Source: Schistosoma mansoni (lineage: Eukaryota; Platyhelminthes; Trematoda; Strigeidida; Schistosomatidae). Taken from it: a stretch of 64,000 nucleotides of DNA. The stretch is from positions 124,001 to 188,000 of the forward strand of contig NW_017386026.1 of assembly GCF_000237925.1 (NCBI RefSeq), given 5' to 3'. Each line of letters begins with the position of its first letter. Position 1 is the stretch's first letter. The notes below the pieces were generated by a model, which was not told the origin of the DNA, ran no database searches, and was given only the letters and a program-made list of their open reading frames with translations. Both the position numbers and the translations under genes were made by a program. This document shows positions 22,681-33,645 of this stretch, piece after piece.

Positions 22681-23568
22681 TATTATGTCAGGGAGAGAAA
22701 GTCATTTTTGAAGTGGCATTAGAGAAATGGAAACGCCAAAAGAACCGGTTAAGCAAAATACCAAAAGAAGACCCATTAGGACATCTTCCTGAACATTTTT
22801 AAAATTCCAAGGGAAATACTAGGAGTGACACAAAGTTGTATCACAGAAAATTTATTAACATGAAGAAAAAACGACAGGAAAAGTAGGCCGTCGAATTAAG
22901 AAGCAAAGAAAGTATTTCACAAAGCAGGAGGTGAAATGGTTGTCGTAAAAATAGTAAGATTTCATTAGAAGGACTAGCATATCAACACTGATGATAACCT
23001 CTCGCCCAGATCATTGTTAAAAAATACTATTGGGCCTAATCTTTCTCATTACGCCACGGGTACCACCGTGTGCAGAGGAACGTTTGTTAATCACGTGAAC
23101 TCATTTGTGGTTGCTATCTCGAGAAGCAGCTCACATGTAGCATTCATTTCATAACAATTGTCATCATTTTGTCATTTAATACACCACTTATAGTGTAGAT
23201 GTGACTTGTTACTTTTTGCGTTACTCATGGACAGACGCTTAGATGTGTAGTGTTAACTCTTTTTGGTATATCATTGGTAACTTTGCTTATTGTTAAACCT
23301 TCACTAGTAGCGCTTCCTCTGAAGGTTTTAGCTTTTGTACGCGGTCATATTTTGTCTTCTTATTAGTGTTCCCTTTTAATTTAACAGCATTTATTAGCGA
23401 GAAATACTTCATTTCTGATAGGATTCTAATAATTTGACACCTCATTTTGTGACTCGACGTCGTACATTAAGTTCGCTATTTCCCACGCTGTCCTCATTTC
23501 GATAACACACTAGCTCTTAACTGATATTGGATCTGATCCTACCATAGAACTTTACACATCTAGTAAGT
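22681..23568. other. No gene recognised
   Basis: A+T-rich sequence between the decayed gypsy integrase and the reading frame that opens at about 23569. It may include that frame's 5' UTR or a lost LTR. I see no definable motif. Confidence 0.35.
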
Positions 23569-24509
23569 AAAAATATAACAGTCGCTGCCCATTTAATACG
23601 AACTCACTACCTTGCATCTCGCTTGTAGATATAAATAAGATTCGTCTAATGTCAGGTGAGTCGACACTAATGGGCAGCCCACGTATCACATGTTGTGAGC
23701 GGTATTTAGACAGCGCAGTTGACCCCATACACACAGTAGGTCCACAATCGGCCATCCCGCGTGGCGGCCAACAGAGTGCACATAGGCCTACCTACACTAG
23801 CCAGCCCGATGACGTAGATCTCGACTTTTCACCCAGATATATACCTCACCTCTCAACTAAGTAGGCACAAGGTAGCCACCTGGTAGACACATGCAACAAA
23901 TATGTCTGCGACTACATAGACCCTAATAATCTCAACAGTGTTAGTTCTAAAACCAGTCAAATAAAATCTAGCCTCATCCAAACTATTCAAGACCTATTAC
24001 CGTATAAATATTTAATCAGTGTTGCAGAAAATTCTAGTCTCAAAATTATAAAAAACATTGAAAAAATAACTGACCACACATCATCTGAAGTGTTGAAAAG
24101 ACTTCAGTGTATACACAATTCCATTGTGTATAACATACCTGATAGTATGAACTTAAAGTTTGCTAAAAGTACTGTACTACAAGAATGTAGATCGTCGCAA
24201 TCTTGTTGTGTAAGAAGAAGATTACGTGAAGCACAGACTAAAGCCTCTTGTCCTAACCCATTTCAGTTTAGTAGTATCACAGAATCCAGTCACCTCCTTA
24301 ATAGTCAGTCTTTACAAAGGCGTAGTCCAACACTTAAAAATGTTAGAATCACCGATGACAGGACTGCAATCCAGTGTCGAATCTTCGATGAAGTGCGAAA
24401 CAATCAATCCAGTCGCCGTAGTAGCGGCAGTTACGACGTTGGACATAGCACCATTCCTTAAACACCATAACCTACCACTCCGAAAAACGGAGACACATCC
24501 TATACTGCT
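23569..24509 (+). pseudogene. Unassigned ORF, first part; interrupted by element A2
   Basis: One frame runs from a stop near 23566 to the A2 target duplication, with an ATG at 23649. It is interrupted by TAG (23862-23864) and two TAA codons (24459-24461, 24468-24470), each a possible CAG or CAA to stop transition. Visible features are a hydrophilic Ser/Asn/Gln-rich sequence, SLIQTIQDLLPYKYLIS, and an IVYNIPDSMNLKFAKSTVL stretch. The last resembles the nucleic-acid-binding part of non-LTR ORF1 proteins; that is a weak inference. If A2 and one target copy are removed, the same frame resumes at 33079. I do not recognise the protein. Confidence 0.55.
24505..24509. repeat. Target-site duplication CTGCT (left) of element A2
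   Basis: CTGCT at 24505-24509 abuts the LTR end TTCGTGCC (minus-strand GGCACGAA). The second copy is at 33074-33078, directly after the other LTR. Together they define 24510-33073 as one insertion. Confidence 0.85.
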
Positions 24510-24775
24510 TTCGTGCCTTGAGGTAACCCTCGTGCTATTGATAGAAGAAACCAGAGAAGTAGTGAATAGGTCTTTATTTCGATCTTCGCGCAGTCACAGT
24601 GGAGCGTGGGATTATCTGTTCAGACAAACAAAGGCTCTCAACATTCAATATAAGATAGTAGGGAATATAACGCTTACAAAAAGTAAGGAAGTGAATGAAT
24701 ACTTGAACAATACTGTTTTAGCATATGCTTGGTTGTTTGGGGTCAACTCTTAACCAACCAACCTGAGCTGTTACA
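24510..24775 (-). repeat. 3' LTR of A2 (266 nt)
   Basis: It matches 16588-16853 base for base in reverse (coordinate sum 41363). It is bounded by TTCGTGCC on the left and TGTTACA on the right (plus strand). The purine-rich AAGGGGAAG precedes it on the minus strand. Confidence 0.88.
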
Positions 24776-25220
24776 TTAGCTTCCCCTTAGAATCGACTTC
24801 CGTAGGAACGTCGGTTCGATTAACCTATCTTTTGAAAACACCTTAGTTCTATTTCTCATCCCAAGGCGAAATTATCAACTCGCTCACTATTTGACTTACA
24901 ATCAGTTACGACTAACGCTTTCAACGATAGTCCATGGATGTCTCTTCATTTACTAGCTTGTCATCTTATTTTGTAGCATGTGATCTTTTCTACAACTATC
25001 GCTGACGGTTTGCTGCGTGCTTTCAAAAGAAAGTGTGAGAATGTGGAATAAGAATATCTGAGGAAGTGCCGCGAGTGGGCTATCCAACACCATGTTGGTG
25101 AGGTACGATTTTTCCATGCTCAGACCGGCTATCAGGTGTTTACTCACCTGCCTCTTGAGTCGCCCTCAAGTAAAAAGTAAAGAAGAGTCTACTTCAAAGG
25201 TAATGGTGAAAATCAAGCAA
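24776..25220 (-). repeat. A-family 3' internal region of A2
   Basis: Reverse complement of A1 16143-16587, with scattered single-base differences (for example AAC versus CAC near 16320). At its upstream end, 25216-25220 (minus-strand TTGCT) is shared by both neighbouring blocks and forms the microhomology junction. Confidence 0.85.
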
Positions 25221-27836
25221 CCGGTTCTCGATATATTGATAACAACCCCTTCACATCTGACTTCTGATTTTAACCGAGTGGGGGACGATTCAAATATAGA
25301 AGGTGTTACCAGTTAATAGTTGTCAAACTACAATACTGGTGGTATCTTCAATAAGTATATCGTGAAAATAAATCATTACACCAGTAATACCAGTTGATAT
25401 GGTATCTATTAATTGCTGGAATATCGCAAACGTCGTCTTCACTCCAAAAAGCAGTCGATTATGCTGAAATAAACCTCGATTTGTGTTTTTGCCGTTAATT
25501 ATTCATGTCATGACCAGTCAACCTCTAATTGCAGATAAACTTAAGCTAGACCTAGTTTTGCGAAGTATCTTCCACCCTCTAAAGTAGTAAAAAGATCATC
25601 TGGAACTGGCAAGGAATGATGATATTTTCCTAGAGCAGCATTCAATTCAGTTGAGACGTCCACACAGATCCGCACTGTGCCATTTGGTTTGTGGATGACT
25701 ACTATCAGAGTTAACCAAGCTGAGAATAAAATTGGTGATAGAAAAACCTTGTTTTTCTAGACGTTGAAGTTCTGAGTCCACATGTGGTGACTATATATAA
25801 GGAACCGGTTTTTTGACCAGAACACTGGATCATCATCTTCCTCAAGTGTGAGTTTACTTTAGACTTCCTTTTTGATAATTTTCCGTGTAATGATGTGGAT
25901 GTTGTGGTCTTAAAACAGGAACGGACTTTATTTTGAACTGCTTGAATGCTAAAGCTGTTTTGCCCACCAGTGTCGTGTTTGAACGTTCATTAATCGTTGG
26001 TGTTCTTCAGAAACTTCCTTAAGTGCTACTTTTGAGTCCTGGTTAAGACAATGTAACAGGTGTTTACGAAAATTCATTTACTTTTGAGATTTACAAATAC
26101 AGATAAGTATAATTGATTTGAAATGGTCCTCACAAAGAACCGCTCACACACTCAATTTACTATTCCAGCATGTTTGAGAAAATCGTTCTCTTTGTTCACT
26201 GCTAGCTCTAGTAGGCGTTCAAGCTTATTAGCAACACTTAGTAGCTATCCTTATTGTGTCTTTCCATCGGGGTCCAATGAGGCCTACGGCTTCACATTAT
26301 TAGGAACGGAAACGATTTTTTTCGGAACTGAAGACGGCCAATTATACTCAGCACATCAAACTTCGACGGCTAAGACAGGAAGAAGACGGAATTGCAGGTA
26401 ACTTGACATTTGTGTTAGAACAAGCAACTCAAGAAAACTCTGTACAAAATTTGTTACTATAGTACCAGAGTATGACCTTTGGGCATGTGGAAATTTAGCG
26501 AAGTAAAAAAACATGAAAACCAGTCGGAGGGCAAAGGTCATGCAGTGAATCAAATTGGTAGAATATATGTGAGCGGTTATCGCTTCAGAAAAAACTCTGA
26601 CCCTTCTAATGCAATCAGAATGTTCTTGCAAATGCTTTAGCATTAACCAACTGTACAGAACACAAACCACAATCTCGTTTGTGCGACACACTATACAGAT
26701 TAAAACGCTGTAGCTGCCATTGCTCGTGGAATTGGATGGCGCACCTTAAACAGAAGTCTGTTAAAAACCAGAAAGAAGAGGATCATCAGGTAATGACACA
26801 AACCGATGTGGTAACGTAAGAGGACAGGGGTAAACGAAGAAAATTTAGAAATATATGCATTCATTTAGACCTGGAGGTTATCGTTGTCACGGAAACACGG
26901 CTGTCATCAACACTGAGGTGCGCTTTAACTTTTCCTCATAATGAGTTATCCCCACCTATGGATTACAATCCGTCTCTCAAACCAGCCGCCTGGTGTGTCT
27001 CGTAAATCACCACGGCCATCATTGCTACACGTCAGTAACTACTTCTCATGTCTTCCATTTCTGTTTACTATCTTATTATTTCAGTTCCGTTGTCACACAT
27101 TACCATTTAAGTAAATTACTTATTTATTCTTAAAACGATCGTCTTCCCTCAGCAATCGAATGATCACTTATATTTTCACATTGCAATCAATGGACCTCCT
27201 GCCTGGCAAGGTGATAGCTACTAGTGTCCAGAAACCTTACAATTCTTAGACAAACACACTCAACCAAACAAGAAGATCCGTAGATCCACAAAAAACCATG
27301 CAACGGAATAGAAATTGCGAGTTGAAATGGCTAGACTGTCACTCACTGAACATTACGAAATACCTGGAACCATACCGATACTAAAGGAGGCGAGAGCAGA
27401 ATATCAATAAGTTTATATAAGCCTATGAAAAAGATTTTGAGTGTTAAAGGACAAACTCTGAAGAGGAGTATGCTACCAAGAAGATAAACTGGCACTTCAG
27501 AAGGATCTGGCTCAAGTTCACAGTTGGACATGTGACAGCTGACTTGCATTTAACATTTCAAATTGCAAAGTAGTCCGTCAGGGACATGTTGCAGAATACA
27601 ACTACTCTACCATGTGGAACAGACTGTCAGTGAACCTCCGATGCAGTGAAACTACAACCCGGTTCCGAAGTCTTCTTGATGATTTTCTTTCCGAAGGTGG
27701 ATTGTGTCACCTACTGAATATCAACTTGCTTAACAATGATTTACACAAAAAAAGGTCCGTCATCTATCTAATTGACGGAAAAGCAAAGTGAAACCTCCAC
27801 AACTTCTCTTCTTGTTCTATGTTAAGCTATTCACGT
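25216..27836 (-). repeat. Captured 2.62-kb copy of 17772-20392 inside A2
   Basis: Gap-free, near-identical reverse complement of 17772-20392. The right-hand border of the source (20392) is fused here to A-family sequence through TTGCT. The other border (27836) meets the TGTAGTG terminus of a Boudicca-like fragment. It contains decayed CR1-like and gypsy-like remnants that were already dead in the source locus, so it is passenger DNA. Confidence 0.88.
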
Positions 27837-28240
27837 GTAGTGACCGGCCAGTCTCGATAAGAACACGATTGGAATAATAGAAACAATTATTATTATTGTA
27901 ACCAATTGTACCAGAGATTGTTTTACTGTATTTGTTTAACTGTATCCGTAGTTGGTTATGAGGTTAGTCGAGAAAGCGTACGGGTAAGCGTACTCGGCGA
28001 CCAGAACGTGAGACGGTAGTCTCGTTCGAACCTCGTGAGCCTGCAATCTCATCCGCAGTCAAGGGCGGTGTGGTCTGCAGGTCTGGACGTGAGACGGAAG
28101 TCTCGTCCGTAGACGGGGCAGATGACACGTGCTGTTGACTGGGACGTGAGAATGAGGTCTCAGGTGCACCTAGCGTGGGATCCGAAGTAGATGTAGAAAT
28201 CCCGCTAGAAGCTCTGATGGGTCTAACATTGGGTCTCCGC
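27836..28240 (-). pseudogene. C-terminal tail of a Boudicca-like Gag-Pol (element C)
   Basis: On the minus strand the frame is open from the 28240 junction and reads a Ser/Thr-rich tail ending SRSGRRVRLPVRFLD-stop (stop near 27959). It parallels the end of element B Gag-Pol ([13 protein letters not shown]). About 120 nt of non-coding sequence follow, ending CACTACA, the same terminus as the B LTR. The tail carries three imperfect copies of a CGTGAGAC...GTCTCGT motif. It lies head-to-head with the integrase part at 28241-29216, which would precede it in a normal element. Confidence 0.6.
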
Positions 28241-29216
28241 TTATCGCCGTCTCGTCTTTGATGCTCTTCATGGTCTATCTCATCCTGGTATCGCAGCCAC
28301 CCTACGCCTCATAGCTGCACGATACGTCTGGCCGTCAATGAATAAAGATGTCCGTATGTGGGTAAAGCAATGCTTACAATGTCAACGATCAAAAGTGCAC
28401 AGGCACGTAGCTGCCCCTATTGGCACTTTCGCTACGCCTGATGCTCGCTTCGATCACGTTCACATAGACATTGTAGGACCATTACCACCATCGCACGGGT
28501 ATGATCACATACTCACATGCATTGATCGTTTCACAAGATGGCCCGAAGCTATTCCCATCACGTCTATTACGGCGGAGACAGTTGCTCACCGCTTCGTAGA
28601 ACGATGGATAGCTATGTACGGTTGTCCCTCGACTGTCACGACTGACCGAGGACAACAATTTGAGTCCGCATTATTCTCCTCACTAACACGGCTGCTTGGT
28701 ACGGAACGCATACGCACTACCGCCTACCATCCAGCATCAAACGGTTTAGTTGAACGGTTTCATCGCCAACTTAAAAGTGCTCTTCGAGCACACGAAAACA
28801 ACAATTGGTACGAAACCCTTCCGCTCGTCCTCCTGGGAATCAGAACGAGTCTAAAGGCAGATATTCAATGTTCCGCCGCTGAACTTGTTTACGGCACGAC
28901 ATTGCGTCTGCCTGGGGAATTTTTCACACCACAGAGCAGCACTAAGTTCGGCGAATCAGACTACGTCCAACGACTGTCTGCATTCATGCGAACACTGACT
29001 CCGGTGTCAACTCGTATACAACATCGACAGGTCGCTCTCCCTCGAGAGTTATCTACCTGTTCACATGTTTTCATACGAGTAGATTCGGTACGCAAACCTC
29101 TACAACAGCCTTACGAAGGACCTTTTCACGTGATTTCCCGTCACGAAAAGACCTTCAAGGTTGATCGACGTGGCCGCATCGAAACAGTCAGCATTGATCG
29201 TCTCAAGCCAGCACAC
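28241..29216 (+). CDS. Integrase fragment of Boudicca-like element C (partial)
   Basis: Open on the plus strand from RRLVFDALHGLSHPGIA through the zinc domain (H..H..CLQCQ) and the catalytic core: HVHIDIVGPLP, TTDRGQQFESALF and [20 protein letters not shown], i.e. D, D and E of a DDE integrase. It continues into the C-terminal region ending SIDRLKPAH at the gap. There are no internal stops, so this piece is young. Protease, RT and RNase H are absent and the frame simply starts at the 28240 junction. Its G+C content is higher than that of the neighbouring A-family pol. It is antisense to A2. Confidence 0.8.
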
Positions 29217-29416
29217 NNNNNNNNNNNNNNNNNNNNNNNNNNNNNNNNNNNNNNNNNNNNNNNNNNNNNNNNNNNNNNNNNNNNNNNNNNNNNNNNNNNN
29301 NNNNNNNNNNNNNNNNNNNNNNNNNNNNNNNNNNNNNNNNNNNNNNNNNNNNNNNNNNNNNNNNNNNNNNNNNNNNNNNNNNNNNNNNNNNNNNNNNNNN
29401 NNNNNNNNNNNNNNNN
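29217..29416. other. Assembly gap of 200 N
   Basis: Exactly 200 unresolved bases between the C integrase fragment and the truncated A2 pol. Frames reported across it are meaningless. Confidence 1.
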
Positions 29417-32400
29417 CATGAAAACTTTGGCTACTGTTTCCGCTGTGATGTCCGCTATCGGGATGGCTATAGGGAATCTGGTAAATCGATCTATGCATGT
29501 AAAAAGATAATTAAAACCGTTGAACGTGGTAAAAGGACCTACCAAGTCGATATGCACATGGGCAAAACGTGCATCTGGTTGCGAGAAAACACCTATGGGT
29601 GAATTTGTGTGACGATTTATCTTTGATTGTTGACATGCTGAACACTCTCTAACCCATTTGTGTACATTCTTCTGTAAATTCGGCCATATATATCTGGCAT
29701 TGATTAGTTTTGTTGAAGCTTTTGCGCCAGGATGAGACAAAGAATGAAAGTTATTATATATCAACTTTCGCATACTTTTGGGAACGAAAGGTCGCGGCAT
29801 TGCCTTGGTCGTGTCACAGTAGATTAGAATACCATCGACAGGTGATGGGAACTGTTTTAAATTAAGACTTGAATTGTTTGTTTTAAGCAGGTTTTGTAAT
29901 TCTAAATCCTGCTCCTGTTCGTTTCTCAACGTCTCGAAGTTTACTGTAGACTGCTGTAGCACGTTTATTTCTAGCCTAGATAAAGCATCTGCCGCCTGAT
30001 TGTCCTGACCTTTGACATGTCGGATATCGCTTGTGAACTGTGATATATAGTCAAGGTGTCGGACTTCTCGAGGTGAGTATTTATCAGCTCTCGCTTTTAG
30101 TGCATTCGTTAGTGGTTTGTGATCCGTAAAGACCATAAATTCCCTGCCTTCTAACATGTGTCGGAAGTGTTTAGTGGTTAGGTAGATTGCAAGAAGTTCT
30201 CGCCCAAAGGTAGAATACCTTGTCTCTGCTGGAGCGAGTCTTTTTGAGAAGAAAGCAATTGGTTTCCAGGCGTTTTTAACCAGTTGGTTAAGGGTACCGC
30301 CTACTGCTTTATCAGAAGCATCCACCATCAAAGCAAGTGGGGAAAGAGAATTCGGATACATCAACGTAGTTGCTTGAGCTAGTTTATCTTTAAGCTGTTT
30401 GATAGCTTCGACAGCGTCAGAAGACAGTTTGAATTCTTTTGGTTTTCCTTTTAGTGAATCTGTCAAAGGTTGCATTAATTGTGCACAACCTGGTATGAAT
30501 CTGCGATAAAAGTTAATTAGACCTAGAAAACTTCTCAGTTGTGTTAGAGAACTAGGTATGGGATATTGTTTAATGGTGTCTACTTCTTTTTTGATCGGTT
30601 TAATCCCTTCTGGGCTTATTGTGTGACCGAGAAATTCTAAAGTTTGAACACCGAAAACACACTTACTTTGATGTATGTTTATTCCATGTTCATCCAGTCT
30701 TTTTAACACTGTTTTTACATGCTGTTCGTGTGATTGCAAATCGGGGCTGGCAATTAACAAGTCGTCTATATACCCCTGCGCAAATGGCATATCTCGAAGT
30801 AGATTGTCTATGAATCTTTGAAATGTCTGTGCCGCATTTTTCAGGCCGAATGGCATGCGTACAAACTCGAATAAGCCAAAGGGTGTTGTAATAGCTGTCT
30901 TGAGGATATCTTCATCAGCCACTGGAATATTGTGATATGCCCTGACTAAGTCAACTTTAGTGAATATGTTCATACCCTGTAAACCGTTTGTGAAATCTTG
31001 GATATGCGGTATTGGGTACCTATCTGGTACGGTTTGACGGTTGAGGGCTCTGTAATCCCCGCACGGTCGCCAGTCACCTTCATTTTTCTTTGGGACCATA
31101 TGCAAAGGGGATGCCCATTGACTATCAGAAGGACGGATAATACCCAGTTGTAGCATATAATCAAACTCGGCCCTAGCGATTTTGAGCTTATCTGGTGCTA
31201 GTCTCCTGGGTTTTGCAAAAACCGGTGCACCTTCGGTTTTGATAGTGTGACTTACTTTTAGTTTGTCTTTAGAAGGCTGTGGGTTTGGTTTAGTTAAGTT
31301 TGGAAATTCCGCGAGTATATCTTGGAATTTCGCTGTTGTTACTGGAGGAGTTTGAATCAAGTTAAGAGAGCTGATGTGACTTTCTTTGCCTTTTGTGTAA
31401 TACGAAGTTTCTTTTAGTGTTAATCGCCGTTTCTTGGTGTCAATTAGAAATTCGTATCTCTCTAGAAAGTCCATCCCCAGTATTGCCAGATCTAAGTCGG
31501 CTACCGTGAAAACCCAAGGGAATTGCCTCCTGAACCCCAAATCTAGGGTTAAGTTTTTCTGCCCAAATGTCGCAATTTTAGTTTTATTTGCAGCTTGAAG
31601 TGTAATTGATGATGTTTCTCGACTAATCTCAGTTTTATTTTGAGGGATGATGCTAAGAGCAGCGCCAGTATCCACCAAGAAATTCAAGCCAGAGTTTCTG
31701 TCTCTAACATAAAACAAGCGACTGTTTAGGCGCCCCTCCTCAGTCGTCGCGACCTGGGGAGGGGTTACTCGTTTCCCCGCTGTCTTAGAATTATGCTTAG
31801 GCCAGGCGCATGGTTGCATGCACTTGGTTGAGTTGACACCAAACTTCCAGTGGTACCAACAAAACTGCCCAGGTTGTCTGGACATTTGTGACCTGTTTTG
31901 TGACTTGGATCGTGGTCGTTGTGGTGACCTGCTCCTGTTTCTATGACCCATTTGCATTCTGGTGACAGCCTCAGTGAGACTCTTAACACTCGCAACGAGT
32001 CCTTCTATGACAGGGTCTTTTGCTGATTCTACTTTTTGTGTGTGATTTATTGTGCCTGGTCCAGTTGGAGGACCTCCTCCATTATTCTATCGGCTATACG
32101 CGCTAAATGAGATAATGAGGTTTCAGGATCTTGTGCATCCAAACAGTGTTGGACGTAGCATGGGAGAGCTTGTACCCATCCTTGTTTTAGGACTGCTTCA
32201 CCCACTGTGTTATCACCCATTAACACTTGGAGGTGACGCAAAAACTGTGACGGCGACTGATCACCTAGTGTTTCACCTTGAAAAAGTCTTTGGATTCTTT
32301 GACTATCTGATAATGATAAACGGTTCATTATCTCTCGTCTTAAGATGGTGTATGGTTGTGGTGATGGTGGATCTAAAATCAAGTCACGGACTTCTTTGGC

Positions 32401-32610
32401 GACTGAAGGAGGAAGGATAGAACACAAGTCTCTATAGCGAATCCCTTCAGATTTGATATTGTGTCTCGTGAAATAATGCTCTAGTTGAGCAAACCACAAC
32501 TCAGGATCACTACGATCAAATTCTGGAAGTCGGGATTTCGTAGTCATAACAGTGTCTATCTCCACTGGTGACAAATCCTCCAGATTATGGGTTTCTATTG
32601 AGTCTGACAT
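29417..32610 (-). pseudogene. Gag-Pol of A2, truncated in the integrase by the gap
   Basis: ATG at 32608-32610. Gag reads through the position where A1 has a stop, but it has a 1-nt deletion after ADRIMEE (near 32080; A1 has GAGAGAGG, A2 GAGGAGG) that shifts the frame. From 31957 down, Gag knuckle and Pol share one uninterrupted frame: CWYHWKFG, then [15 protein letters not shown], then [10 protein letters not shown]. This shows the family's normal state is a fused Gag-Pol. [11 protein letters not shown], RNase [11 protein letters not shown] and integrase zinc domain are present. Sequence stops at [11 protein letters not shown], between the first and second catalytic Asp. It is almost identical to A1. 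Confidence 0.82.
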
Positions 32611-32795
32611 GAGGTATGTGACAAATATAGCAATAAAGTTAGCACGAAAAATGGTTATTATAACACGAATAACTTAAGATAATACGGAATAAACTAGTTA
32701 TATACTCAACATAGTTTACGGATAATCAGGTCTACTTTTACGATTAAGTAAAAAAAAGTTAATAACAGAAATGAGGTTAAATTTGTGTTCAAAAA

Positions 32796-32805
32796 GGGCT
32801 CACCA
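32796..32805 (-). promoter_or_regulatory. Primer-binding-site-like sequence of A2
   Basis: Minus-strand TGGTGAGCCC starting two bases after the 5' LTR, identical in sequence and position to A1 10245-10254. Confidence 0.6.
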
Positions 32806-32807
32806 CT

Positions 32808-33073
32808 TTCGTGCCTTAAGGTAACCCTCGTGCTATTGATAGAAGAAACCAGAGAAGTAGTGAATAGGTCTTTATTTCGATCTTCGCGCAGTCACAGTGG
32901 AGCGTGGGATTATCTGTTCAGACAAACAAAGGCTCTCAACATTCAATATAAGATAGTAGGGAATATAACGCTTACAAAAAGTAAGGAAGTGAATGAATAC
33001 TTGAACAATACTGTTTTAGCATATGCTTGGTTGTTTGGGGTCAACTCTTAACCAACCAACCTGAGCTGTTACA
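32808..33073 (-). repeat. 5' LTR of A2 (266 nt)
   Basis: Minus-strand TGTAACAGCTC...GGCACGAA. It differs from the 3' LTR of A2 at one position I noticed (CCTTAAGG here, CCTTGAGG at 24516-24523). Such similarity implies a recent insertion. It is followed on the plus strand by target duplication CTGCT (33074-33078). Confidence 0.88.
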
Positions 33074-33078
33074 CTGCT

Positions 33079-33645
33079 ACTAGTCCTAAGAACAAAATTG
33101 AACACCAAGCGGCTGCAACCATTCATCCTAAGCCCAAACACCCAACCACCCCAAAATGTCCACCCACCTATGCCTCTATAGTTCCCAAGTACTGTCTTTG
33201 CGGCTACGATAAAAAGCAAAGGGGTGTTTTTCCCAGCAATTTCTCTAAAAGCTATAACCGCTCAGACACTGTAATACGAAATAATACTAAATTCTCTGTA
33301 GAAACGTACAAGTACTCCAGCGCCCTTGATACACAACATGCACCTACTCACAGCAGTAGAATGCACTACAACAAACATAGTGGACTAGTAGTACTCACTT
33401 ATCCGAACGTGAGGTTACACCCGACAAAAACCACACCTACACGTGATGCCAGTGAGACATACAGCTTTAACCTTGCAAGCTGCAGGGACCAGTACAGCAC
33501 ACACAACAGGAACACCACTCTTGACAACAATGTCGGGCAATCCTGCAATACTTCTTTGGAACATATAACTCCTCCAACTACCCATAATAGGACTAGAACT
33601 CCCCATTACACACAAGGAAACCATAACCTTGGCCGGCGAAACTAT
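33079..33645 (+). pseudogene. Unassigned ORF, middle part, between elements A2 and B
   Basis: A 189-codon frame open across the whole interval from the A2 target duplication to the B insertion. It continues in phase the frame of 23569-24509 if A2 is removed. It is rich in Pro, Thr, Asn and His, with PKPKHPTTPKCPPTYASIV and KYCLCGYDKKQRG. I do not recognise the protein; a non-LTR ORF1-type protein or a host gene are both possible. The next piece resumes in phase at 39319 and meets TAG at 39325-39327. Confidence 0.5.
33641..33645. repeat. Target-site duplication ACTAT (left) of element B
   Basis: ACTAT at 33641-33645 is repeated at 39314-39318. Because the LTR could end in TAT or TATA, a 4-bp duplication (CTAT) fits equally well. 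Confidence 0.75.

Larger units (their letters stand above)
24510..33073 (-). mobile_element. Chimeric LTR retrotransposon A2 carrying foreign DNA, 8.56 kb including a gap
   Basis: Read on the minus strand: 5' LTR (33073-32808), PBS-like site, gag-pol (32610-29417), a 200-N gap, pieces of another Boudicca-like element (29216-27836), the captured 2.62-kb segment (27836-25216), A-family 3' region (25220-24776) and 3' LTR (24775-24510). Both LTRs are 266 nt; I noticed one difference between them. The whole is flanked by CTGCT. Removing it and one target copy restores a continuous frame of the interrupted ORF, which independently supports a single insertion. The middle, around the gap and the 28240 junction, may be misassembled. 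Confidence 0.75.

Noticed and set aside
29100-31957. Long ORFs spanning the N gap that appear to fuse integrase and other pieces
   Set aside because: They are translated through 200 unknown bases and join sequence from two elements in different orientations; only the parts outside the gap are real.
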